Assembly (NCBI GenBank): GCA_030867875.1 | Contig: JAOWCC010000019.1 | Span: 77,094,861 to 77,158,860, forward strand | Origin: Actinernus sp. WN-2022 | Lineage: Eukaryota > Cnidaria > Anthozoa > Actiniaria > Actinernidae | Reading direction: 5' to 3' | DNA: 64,000 nucleotides | In this document: piece by piece, positions 55,520 through 64,000 of the stretch | Layout of the letters: every line of letters starts with the position of its first letter | Numbering within the stretch: the stretch's first letter is position 1 | The notes under the pieces: generated by a model | Database searches by the model: none | Seen by the model: only the letters and a program-made list of their open reading frames with translations | What the model was told of the DNA's origin: nothing | Program-made: the position numbers and the translations under genes

Positions 55520-57820
55520 CTCTACACTTGTTTTTACAAAGACGGCATAGAATCGAAGGTTTCATTTGGTCCAGCAGTACTGGAATTGTACGGATACAAA
55601 TCCAAGTCTAACGAACTTGCTGTGTTACAAGAGCCTCTTAATATTGAAGATATAGCCGCGACGTCTTTTGAGTTATTCCTCTCTGCAATTGAACTCGAAG
55701 TGATGTTGGATATTCTTCACAAAGTGTCTGACCAAACGGATTCATTCTCGTTAGAGGAGATCTTTAAAGCGAGAGTAAAAACTATTGGGGATCTCAACGA
55801 AGCTGTGTCGTATTTCAACGAGAAAAAAAACCCGAGTATGATGCATAAGCGGTTTAAGTTAGATAAGGATCAAGATGGTTCAAGAGATTCGCCAAAACAT
55901 GCAAAAGAAAGTACGGATGACATACTGAGAAAGTCCAAGGAGTCATATGCAATGCTAGGTCATGAAAAGACGACGAGAGATACCAAATACCCACCTGGAA
56001 TCGCAACATCCATGCAGACAGGTGCGTCAATTCACTTGGATAACGCTCCGATGATACCCTACGATGCCACACACCAAGTACCTGTAAAGTATGTGCCGCC
56101 AGCAGTTGGTGGTAAAAGTAGAATGGCATCATCGACCTACATGCACGGAGAGTCGACCTTGGCAGCCTTCGATTGTTTAACTGATGCTGAACTATATGGG
56201 CAAGTAAACGGTCATGCGCCCAATGCGCTGGTCACGCAAAAGCATGCCCAGTCGAATACTTCACATGAAGGCATACGGGCAGTGCATTTACAAGGCCAAC
56301 TTACGGGCGCTGTGGCACATCTAAACGATTACCCTTCTGCATTGCATCATCTCGGAGCCGATCCAAGGAACCAAAAACGGGTGTACAGCGAAAATTCAGA
56401 TAGTTATTATGAAAACATCTGGGAAGGCCATACTGATCCCATTTACGAAAATGTGTCAACCCGCCCTGGACGTACTACTGTTCAGCCACCTTGTCCCCCA
56501 GCGGGTATCCCACCCCCATCATACAGTCATGCCCTCACTCGTGATTCACCCAAACCCCAAGAGCTGCACGAGCAAGACGGGTTCGTCGTGATAGACAAAG
56601 GTACAAATGCAATAGAAAGACGGCATGAAACCGTGAGGGGTGACGAAACGAGACTCGTCCCTCGTATGGGCGAGATCAGCCTCGGTAGCAATGTTAACCA
56701 TCCGCCTATCACAGACTCTAGAAGAACGCATAGAGATTCATCAGTCATTACGAGGAGCAGCAGCCCTGGTGTGCATAGAAGGGGATTGAGAGATGTCAGT
56801 AAAGTCACTGATGCATATCCTGGAGTAGCTGTTACAGCTAAGGCATTCGATCATCCGTCGGGATCTCCTAAAGTCTACCACGTCTGTTCGTGCCAAGCTG
56901 ATGAAATACGTGCCGCCTCATTCCCCGCGGTCTTCAGTAGAGTGAAGGGATCTAATATTGCTTCGTTTTTTCCAGTTGGATCTACCAGTGTGGGATCACT
57001 ACACACAGATGAGACCGAGCTGGAAAAGGAATCCACTGAGGTAGCTGTACCAAGGTCAGTCACTGAATCTGGACGCGTGACACGAAGCAAGACGCGAGAT
57101 GTTTCGCTCGGAAAGGAGACGGACATAAGTACTTTTAAAGATGTAACGATAGAACAGCAGAGGACAGAAGTCCCTTCATCTTCAGTAAGAGTTAATAGAT
57201 CCAGAGAAGGTGCTTCCACTTCACGGCACAAGGACGGTTGTGACGTCTGCGGAAGTTATGGCACACATGAATGTAAACTCTGTTCAAAAGTTTATTGTGA
57301 TAATCATGTTAAGATCTTTGACGGCCTGCTTTGTAAAAATTCTACTGAGCACCACATATTTGTACAACGTCGTCCCGAGTCAACAACCATCGATCCTGAA
57401 GTCGTCAATCCAAACAAAAAGACCATCTGTGACTTCTGCGGGCTGCCTGGGGCCTTCATGTGCAAAGGTTGTTTCAAGCTTTCCTGTAAGGAGTGCCTAA
57501 AGATTTTCCAGACCGACCTCTGCGGGGTCAACAAGGGAAATCACGATTTCGTTGACTTAGCAGGGAAAAAGAGTGACAAGACAAAGTCCACAGATGGGAG
57601 CGAGACCCCATGGTCGTGCGAGCGTTGCACATTTAAAAACCTGCCCGAGCATAACATTTGTGTAGTTTGTGCAACATCTCGCGGTGTAAAGGAAATAAGT
57701 ATCCCTCCTTCTGGGAGCCGTAAGTGTGGTGTTTGTACGTACGGCAACGAAGAAGGCGCCAGGATATGCAAGATGTGCCACAATTATATCGACTTGGAGA
57801 GACCCGAGTCTTACATTTAA
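55520..57820 (+). CDS. HEPN-PUB-NZF protein, terminal coding exon B: second half of PUB, disordered linker, B-box-like, SPATA2-type and two NZF-type zinc fingers
   Basis: Encodes residues 318-1083 and a TAA stop. Residues ~318-400 complete the PUB domain (LNIEDIAATSFELFLSAIEL), which in SPATA2 binds CYLD. Residues ~420-880 are low-complexity and polar, with YYENI (Y614) and IYENV (Y626), both of pYxN type as used by Grb2-like SH2 domains, and PPSY (649-652), a PPxY motif for WW domains. Then follow a B-box-like finger (C891, C894, C902, C905, C910, H913, C922, H928/H929), the SPATA2 C-terminal finger (C954, C957, C965, C968, C973, C976, C985, H992), an NZF (W1015, C1017, C1020, T1021-F1022, C1031, C1034) and a CTY finger (C1053, C1056, C1067, C1070). 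Drosophila Tamozhennic also carries a RanBP2-type finger. In SPATA2 the family role is bridging CYLD to HOIP; here it is inferred. The in-frame sequence 55469-55519 upstream is intronic. Confidence 0.88.
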   Translation, partial: LYTCFYKDGIESKVSFGPAVLELYGYKSKSNELAVLQEPLNIEDIAATSFELFLSAIELEVMLDILHKVSDQTDSFSLEEIFKARVKTIGDLNEAVSYFNEKKNPSMMHKRFKLDKDQDGSRDSPKHAKESTDDILRKSKESYAMLGHEKTTRDTKYPPGIATSMQTGASIHLDNAPMIPYDATHQVPVKYVPPAVGGKSRMASSTYMHGESTLAAFDCLTDAELYGQVNGHAPNALVTQKHAQSNTSHEGIRAVHLQGQLTGAVAHLNDYPSALHHLGADPRNQKRVYSENSDSYYENIWEGHTDPIYENVSTRPGRTTVQPPCPPAGIPPPSYSHALTRDSPKPQELHEQDGFVVIDKGTNAIERRHETVRGDETRLVPRMGEISLGSNVNHPPITDSRRTHRDSSVITRSSSPGVHRRGLRDVSKVTDAYPGVAVTAKAFDHPSGSPKVYHVCSCQADEIRAASFPAVFSRVKGSNIASFFPVGSTSVGSLHTDETELEKESTEVAVPRSVTESGRVTRSKTRDVSLGKETDISTFKDVTIEQQRTEVPSSSVRVNRSREGASTSRHKDGCDVCGSYGTHECKLCSKVYCDNHVKIFDGLLCKNSTEHHIFVQRRPESTTIDPEVVNPNKKTICDFCGLPGAFMCKGCFKLSCKECLKIFQTDLCGVNKGNHDFVDLAGKKSDKTKSTDGSETPWSCERCTFKNLPEHNICVVCATSRGVKEISIPPSGSRKCGVCTYGNEEGARICKMCHNYIDLERPESYI

Positions 57821-58232
57821 GATGTGTATATAGTGCAGAGGACTTGTATAATTACTCATGTAAAACCGTTAGTGCGACTTTCTCCCTCACTGGTACTTAT
57901 CATCCCGTTATCATCCCGTTATCATCCCGAAAAGGAATGATTTGTCGATCGGACGCGTTTTGAGAAGAGCACATCGGATATTTCCTTCTTTGCGAGAAGT
58001 CGGGGTTCGACTTTAGATTAGGTACATGATGGTTTGCAAGGATGCCGACGTTGATCTAACGGAGTGGGCAAATGATTGAACATATTTACACATCTCTAAA
58101 TTAGCATGGTTTACTTTTAGGAACAATAACTGTCAATAACAGATGGCACAGATGTAGATAGTCCGCATCCTTTGGAAAAGGGGAAGGTAAATTCAGAAGA
58201 AACTAGCTTGTGACGTGCTATGGGGCGACATT
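57821..58232. other. 3' UTR/flank of the HEPN-PUB-NZF gene
   Basis: No AATAAA signal is obvious. TCATCCCGTT is repeated in tandem at about 57899-57930. No other feature. Confidence 0.35.
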
Positions 58233-58605
58233 AGGGAGCTTAAGCAACCAGGGCGACGACGGCTGTGACGCCGGAACATAGGAAAGTCTTTTGTCACGAA
58301 ATTTGGAGTTTACTATTTCCTTTAGTTGCCTTTAGGTGCCTTTTATAACGATGCATATTTTCGAAAAATGTGATCAGGATAGAGTTCCGTTCAGGCCGAA
58401 CGATAAACGGTGTGATTTACTTTCTTACGTTCGCGTTCTCTTTTGAACGTAAAATTTGGAGTTTTTACGTTCTGTTTTTTAAGAAAACGGTCAAAATGTG
58501 GTCACTGCGTGCATTTTCATGTGGCTGCATTTATTGTATTTTGTAATTAAGACTTGTTTTATACCGTCGTCCTAGACGTCGTCGTCGTGGTTGCTTAAGA
58601 TCCCT
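58233..58605. mobile_element. 373-bp MITE
   Basis: AGGGAGCTTAAGCAACCAGG at the left opposes GGTTGCTTAAGATCCCT at the right, with CGACGACG/CGTCGTCG inside both arms. ATT flanks both ends. Confidence 0.8.
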
Positions 58606-58674
58606 ATTGATAAGCAGCCCGAACTCTGTTCGAAATTAAGACATAAGTTTCATCGCAAGTTATAAATATTGTAG

Positions 58675-58813
58675 AAGTAGTGTTTCAAGGCCGACAATGA
58701 GGACTGGACGGGATTTCAAAGTCCGCGCAATTAGTTTCAGTTCGAGGTGCAGCCGATGACTGAAACCCCGTCCAGTCCGAATTGGAGGCCTTGAAACGAC
58801 ATCAAACACTACT
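58675..58813. mobile_element. ~139-bp foldback MITE
   Basis: AAGTAGTGTTTCAAGGCC at the left and GGCCTTGAAAC…AAACACTACTT at the right. GGACTGGACGGG pairs with CCCGTCCAGTCC inside. Confidence 0.75.
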
Positions 58814-58946
58814 TAATAATTTCATGCTTGTTTGGTGGTTGTGGGATAAAGAACAAAATGATTTTAACACTTCATGCATTTAGAGTTTCGATGTTTTAAG
58901 CTTGTAGGTTGTACTTGCGTATTTACATATCGTTGCTTTGCTTGAC

Positions 58947-59311
58947 TAGCCAGTTATCTTTGATATCGATTGTACATGTCTACGAGATATAAGGTTTATA
59001 TTTCCAATATGCTAATGATGTGATGTCATCACCGACACACTTATTATACAAAAGCATGCTGGTAGAGACAAATTACCTATTATTATCAAAGTGATTTTAC
59101 AAAAAAAATTCTAAATTAGAAAATAGCTTAATTCACAAGCACAAAAAAATTCAGCAAATGTCGGTGATGACATCACACATTAGCATATTGGAAATATAAA
59201 CCTTTACATCTCGTAGACGCAACACCCAGAACAAGAAATATTCTACCGTTGGACTATCCACTTGTACAATCGATATCAAAGATAACTGGCTGGGGCTTAT
59301 ATGCACTTTAA
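58947..59311. mobile_element. Foldback MITE, CTAGCCAGTTATCTTTGAT family, copy 1
   Basis: TAGCCAGTTATCTTTGATAT at the left is inverted at about 59265-59295. CATCTCGTAGAC and ATTTCCAATATGCTAATG pair inside. The right end continues into GGGGCTTATATGCACTTTAA, like the end of 63444-63850. Confidence 0.8.
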
Positions 59312-59760
59312 GTAATCAAACGTCCATTGTTAAAGAAAAGATGGAATGTTAACAATTATGCGCTTGTTCTCGTGACATTTGATGAAAACATAGTTTGGCA
59401 CTATAGATGGCGTCACGGACATGAGCAGTGTCGGGGCAGTGTGCAAAAAAACAGGTCCCACATTGGAGACGCATCAAGACCGGTATTATTGTACCTTCAC
59501 ACTTTTTACCGCTTGGGGAAGTCTGGTCAATTGTGAGACCTCTTCGTTCAAGGTATTTGCTTACAGTACTTTTTATGAATATTAATAGTTCAAAGTCCTT
59601 GGACTTAGAAAAGGATTTCAAAGTACTGCACGTGGTACAAATCGAGACCTCTGGTTGGCTACTTACCTCGTGAATTATTAAGTAGTTTTTTATCCATATT
59701 TCTCTCTGGCAATTCTATTTCTGGGTTCTTCGATCAGCGGTTGTTACCCGGTCCGGCTTA
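59312..59760. other. Unassigned DNA
   Basis: Overlapping open frames on both strands (59327-59673) have no recognised motif. Confidence 0.35.
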
Positions 59761-60042
59761 ACCCACACAGCGGTCAAACGTCTGCGCGTGCGTATTACGG
59801 TCAGATTTCCCGCGCAAAATTAGCTTAAAACGTATTACAGTGAACTTCTACCCCCAAAAGTTAAGAAAAATACGTGAAATCGACGGGAAATTGAACAAAC
59901 TTCAAACTGAGTTTACCAAAGAAGTTCTCAAGGTTTGAAAGCGGGTTTGTGAACAGTGACGGCCGCCGGCTCGCTTTGAATTTGATTTGGAAACGTTGTT
60001 GCAAGACTTAACGCATGCGCAGACGCTTGACCGCTGTGTGGG
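59761..60042. mobile_element. 282-bp foldback MITE
   Basis: ACCCACACAGCGGTCAAACG at the left opposes GCTTGACCGCTGTGTGGGCT at the right, followed inward by GTCTGCGC and GCGCAGAC. No clear target duplication. Confidence 0.8.
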
Positions 60043-60364
60043 CTGCTGTGCTAAATGAGTAACTTGGGTGCCAGAGGAGCGAAGAGATAAACCCAAAGCG
60101 ACGAAGAGGCCAGAGAAGAAAAAAGAAAAGCCCGGTACAAATGGAAGAGCTTGGCCTGTGCTATAACACTGCAAATGTGACAACTCGCCCAATAGTCATG
60201 GTATTGATGGCGCAATAGAACTAAATTGACCGACAGGCATCAGTGTTACTAGGAAAACTAGATAATTAGTTGAATTTGCGATATAACTGTTATTTTGAAG
60301 TCCCAAGATAAAGGATTTGCTGTGTTTTGTTGTCAAACACACTGGTCTTATCCTTTGAAAATTT

Positions 60365-60498
60365 CACTTCCATGCGCTGGGTTAATATCAAGAAAACGTC
60401 AAACCATCCAGCCCTCACGGTTGCGCCTGGTAATGAGTAGATTATCCAATCAGATGAGGTTTAAATTCTGAATCTATATAATGTTCGCATGGAAGTGA
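60365..60498. mobile_element. ~134-bp MITE
   Basis: CACTTCCATGCG at the left opposes CGCATGGAAGTG at the right. Only the terminal 12 bp pair well. Confidence 0.55.
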
Positions 60499-60697
60499 GA
60501 TTCTTAACCGGTAACACCAGAGGTTCGTATTTTTCTCCTCTCTCTCGCCTCACGGTTTAGATTAGATATTCATATCGTAGGCCAAAGTATGTTACAACTT
60601 TTATGATTCAAGTTTTATTGCACTCGGTTGAATATAGCTACATGTACGGTAAAGTCCCAGCGAAAAGCAATATGCCTTACAAGTAGCTCCGCAGCTA

Positions 60698-60894
60698 GAG
60701 CGGATTTCGTATGAGTGAGACAAAACGAACATGGCCTGTCTTACGGTACTGTAAGTTCCTTACCATAACTCTGTAATTTGATCGGATCAGAAAGAGAGAC
60801 AATGGGGAGAAACCATTTTGATGTCACGGCATGCCGTACAGCAACCGTGCCGTAAGTCATTGTCGTGACATGCCTACTCGTACGAAATCCGCTC
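60698..60894. mobile_element. 197-bp MITE with TA target duplication
   Basis: GAGCGGATTTCGTA at the left opposes TACGAAATCCGCTC at the right, with TA on both sides. CTTACGGTACTGTA and GGCATGCCGTACAG segments lie inside. Confidence 0.8.
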
Positions 60895-60947
60895 TATACG
60901 AATATCGTTAATCCCGATCAAGACAACGCGATATTTATGGTACAATA

Positions 60948-61880
60948 GGCCTTTGCATCATCAATTGATCACGTGATGATTTCCCCATAGCAACGCCTGT
61001 GTGGAGGGCAAGCCATTCTAACATTCCTTGACAACAGAGAGAGCGTGAGAGACGCGAGCGTAAAACCTCGAGTTCTGCCAGTTCCTTTGTTATTCGTTTT
61101 CAGCCCAAATTTATCATAACTATTTAGCTTTAAATCGTCCTTACGTTCTAGAAAAATTGTGATGACAGGAGATGTATCTATTTATCTATTACTCTACCGT
61201 AGCCGAGGAGACGCTGGTGTTGTGTGCCACGATGCAGTGGTGATCACGGCACGCTACAACGACGGAGTTTTCTTTCATCGCAGAAATTCCCCAGTAAAGA
61301 CATGGGATTAAGGTCTCGGTGGATCACCAAAATTCGAAGTAACGAGGGGCTTTATTTCAAGATTACACACTCTAGTGTTGCTGGTGACCTAGAAAAACTA
61401 GCTACTCAACCTAATTATCAGTTATTCGTACTTCATTTATCCGCGTTCCAGTTCATAAACCACCAGCGTGTCCTAGCGTCTCCTAGGTTATGGTAGAGTA
61501 ATAGATACATCTCCTGTCATCACATATTTTTTCTAGAACATAAAGACTATTTAAAGCGTGGAAGGAAATTACATTTCCGAAGTCAGCTTTTTTGTACCTG
61601 TCGTCTGTTGAGGCCGCCATCATGTTGCGATTAACTCGCAGAGTCTGGTTTTGGCTTCAGGAAGATATTTCTGATCGTCTAACGGCTCTTAAAATCCTCT
61701 AACACTGAAATTTAAGATTTAAAACTAAATAGTTCTGATAAATTTGGGCTGAAAACGAATAACAGGAACCGACAGACCTTCAAGTATTGAGGTTTCACGC
61801 TCGCGTCTCTCACGCTTTTCCTCCGGCACACAGGCGTTGCTGTGGGAAAATCGTCACGTGACCAATTGATGCAAAAGGCC
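60948..61880. mobile_element. 933-bp long-palindrome MITE with TA target duplication
   Basis: GGCCTTTGCATCATCAATTG at the left opposes CAATTGATGCAAAAGGCC at the right, with TA on both sides. Pairing extends inward through GCAACGCCTGTGTG, CGAGCGT…, AGTTCCTTTGTTATTCG-like and AGGAGATGTATCTATT segments, so most of the element folds back. The 90-codon ORF at 61224-61496 spans the loop and one arm and has no motif. Confidence 0.85.
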
Positions 61881-61883
61881 TAT

Positions 61884-62898
61884 TACATCTGCATCGACAA
61901 ACGTGAGAAAATAGTCTTCAATTAGTGCTCTGTCTACCCTAGTCCTTATGCACACGGCGATTTTCAAGAAAGATGGCTAGAAAAAGCTCGACGCGAATTA
62001 CACACAGGAAAATGCTGTTTGCGCATCGTTCTAGACCCCGACCCTTCTTATTTCTTACTTACGGATGTTTGAGCATGCGCAAGAAATAAAGGATGGCTCG
62101 CGCATTATTTTGGTTGCATTTCACTCTAAATTTGGTCTTCAAAGCATTTCAGAAAACAACAATAGCGATACTTACTGTGACGTCACACAGACCAGTCACG
62201 CCACATTTGTTGCTTTCTGTGGTTGGCAGAAACGAAGCGTGAACCCAGTCAGATGCTTATAAAATATCACAGGTCGGTGCTTATTCATCGCCAAATTACT
62301 TTCTTGTTCTTCCAAAATGCAAGCAAGCCCTTTCATCGAAGCTTATATGCTCTTAACTTATATGTCTTATAAAGGAATTAAGATTTGGAATCAGAATTGA
62401 GACTTTAGATGTATTTTGCGAGGCCTAAATCGCTAGTTCCCATACAAGTCATACAAACACGCAGGTTTTTTTGCCAACCACATTATATATGCAAATATAT
62501 AAATGACGTCAGTGTTTACAAACAGTAAGTATCGCTATAGCCTCGATTTTTAAGTGCTCATGAACCAGTCCAAATTTCATTGGCTCGATGACTAAACTAA
62601 TCAAACTCTTGCGATTTTCCTATTAATCCCCGGTCTTTTTTGCGATGTGTCGAGTTTTTAAACTAACCATTTAGGAGCATTGAGAACTGCTATCGCTGAC
62701 TGAACAACATGCGCAGCATTTTGCAGACCTGTCATGTGCGCTACCAAGCTGTACAGAGCCCACGAGTCGAGCAATGCGAAAATTATCCGTCCACCAAACT
62801 CGAGCTCTGCACTACTTTGTCTCGGGAGAAGTACATTGCTGTACTCTCGCCTTGTGAGAAAGGGGGAGGAATCTGTCTAGCAGGGTAACACCTCAATA
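61884..62898. other. Unassigned DNA
   Basis: ATAGCGATACTTACTGTGACG (about 62161) and CAGTAAGTATCGCTATAGC (about 62523) form a loose inverted pair, suggesting a ~370-bp MITE between them. No gene supported. Confidence 0.4.
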
Positions 62899-63129
62899 GA
62901 GTACCGAAGTGTGACGTCACAAATTTGCAAAATTTAGATGTAGAATTTTTGGACCACCGATTCGGAAAGAGCAATATAAGAGCATTACATACCAAAAATG
63001 AGGTGAATACGATGAAAAGCGGCCGAGATATGGGCATTGGAACATATAATTTTCTTTAACAAATCACTGAATTTTGTCCTGGCTCATAAACTTAGGACAA
63101 TTATTTATGACGTCATCACTTCGGTACTC
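62899..63129. mobile_element. 231-bp MITE with TA target duplication
   Basis: GAGTACCGAAGTGTGACGTCA at the left opposes TGACGTCATCACTTCGGTACTC at the right, with TA on both sides. Confidence 0.85.
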
Positions 63130-63269
63130 TATACAAAGCATCAGATTTACACTATTTAAAACAATTGTAATCCTTACCTCGCACTCAATAAGAGCTACAG
63201 CTATCCATGAATACACCAAGACTGCGGTCATGTTGTAAGGTGCAGGGGCGAAGAGGTACTGAAAATTTG

Positions 63270-63308
63270 GGGGAACGTTTTTTTTTGGGGGGGGGGGGGG
63301 GGGGGGTG
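63270..63308. repeat. Poly-T/poly-G tract
   Basis: A T-run followed by about 20 consecutive G bases. It creates a spurious proline-rich minus-strand frame. Confidence 0.85.
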
Positions 63309-63443
63309 ATGAATTCAGGGACATTTTCATTGATGACTTCTGTCAATCTCTTGTGATTACCCCGCTCCTTACGCCACTGCTAAGGTATTATTTAGATCTA
63401 TACAGCATGTATTCGCCAGAAAAAAATATTTGTAAGTATTTGG

Positions 63444-63850
63444 TTAAAGTGCCTATAAGCCCTAGCCAGTTATCTTTGATTTAAAAGTCAAACTGGAAAA
63501 CAAAATGACCTAAATTTCAATGACGTCATTTTAGGGATAACCTAATTATAGTTCATTTTGCTCTGTTTTTGTGTCAGCTCCACTTATTAACATATCATTC
63601 CCTATGATTGTAAGTATCAGACGTCTGACAACTTAAAAACAACTGTAAAAATGAAGAAATTCAATGTTATAGCTCAATGCATTTTCAACTCATTTGCATA
63701 ACGGCCTTAAATGACGTCATTTCAAGGATTTGTAATGCTTTTTATAGCAATACTACGACCATAAATCGCCCAAAAATGGTTGAACAAGATGTAAAACACT
63801 TTACTGCGCCCAAATAAATTATTTCTGGCTAGGGCTTATAGCCACTTTAA
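63444..63850. mobile_element. 407-bp MITE, related to 58947-59311
   Basis: TTAAAGTGCCTATAAGCCCT at the left opposes AGGGCTTATAGCCACTTTAA at the right. It contains the CTAGCCAGTTATCTTTGAT string shared with the copy at 58947, and AATGACGTCATTT repeated inside. Confidence 0.8.
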
Positions 63851-64000
63851 ATATTAGGGTGAATTGTTATATATGAAATTGCAATAAAAAAAAAAGACTA
63901 CAAACCTGTAACTGTGACTTCCCTGCTTCGTCTCCTGGCGTCTGTCTGTGCGTCCAAGCGGCGTCCAAGTCTTGATCTGTCTGTCAAAGCGAGCGCAAGG

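Noticed and set aside
56546..57231. Minus-strand ORFs inside exon B (56527-56808, 56875-57231)
   Set aside because: They are shadows of the intact + strand coding exon, with no domain signature.
63064..63330. Proline-rich minus-strand ORF
   Set aside because: The proline run is the translation of the poly-G tract at 63285-63306.

Overview
The window looks like animal nuclear DNA, most probably from an anthozoan cnidarian such as a stony coral. The reasons are AT-rich non-coding DNA, a split gene with a ~14.9 kb intron, dense palindromic MITEs, decayed CR1/L2-like LINEs, a BEL/Pao retroelement, a DZIP3-type HEPN domain and an OTU fragment of a kind I associate with cnidarian genomes. The organism call is inference. 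No bacterial genes, operons, rRNA genes or CRISPR arrays are visible.

Only one gene looks intact. It is on the + strand, with exon A at 39699-40649 and exon B at 55520-57820, both meeting at phase 0. The two exons each carry half of a SPATA2/tamozhennic-type PUB domain and join cleanly. The predicted protein is 1083 aa: a DZIP3-type HEPN domain, the PUB domain, a long disordered linker with YxN and PPxY motifs, a B-box-like finger, the SPATA2-type C-terminal finger, and two NZF/RanBP2-type fingers. In other animals SPATA2 bridges the deubiquitinase CYLD to HOIP/LUBAC, so this is probably a ubiquitin-signalling adaptor with an added HEPN module.

At the left edge (1-3710, - strand) the finger-coding tail of the same family has been amplified. 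A truncated SPATA2-type finger is followed by at least 11 tandem pairs of zinc fingers in units of 300 or 345 bp. Two in-frame TGA codons interrupt it and it runs off the window.

Layout: 1-3.7 kb zinc-finger array; 3.9-12.3 kb nested LINE fragments, a 71-bp perfect palindrome and a TIR element; 12.3-18 kb mostly unassigned DNA plus an OTU fragment split by a MITE; 18-31 kb several TIR/foldback elements, including a 1.58 kb palindrome and a 3.57 kb element with AAGTATACTT motifs; 32.2-35.05 kb a hierarchical minisatellite; 35-39.6 kb diverged repeats; 39.7-57.8 kb the HEPN-PUB-NZF gene, whose intron holds a dead BEL/Pao element, many MITEs, a LINE 3' end and a 51-bp minisatellite close to the exon B acceptor; 57.8-64 kb a run of MITEs, several with TA target duplications.

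Coordinates of transposon ends were read by eye from inverted repeats and target-site duplications. Family assignments for the DNA elements are tentative unless stated.
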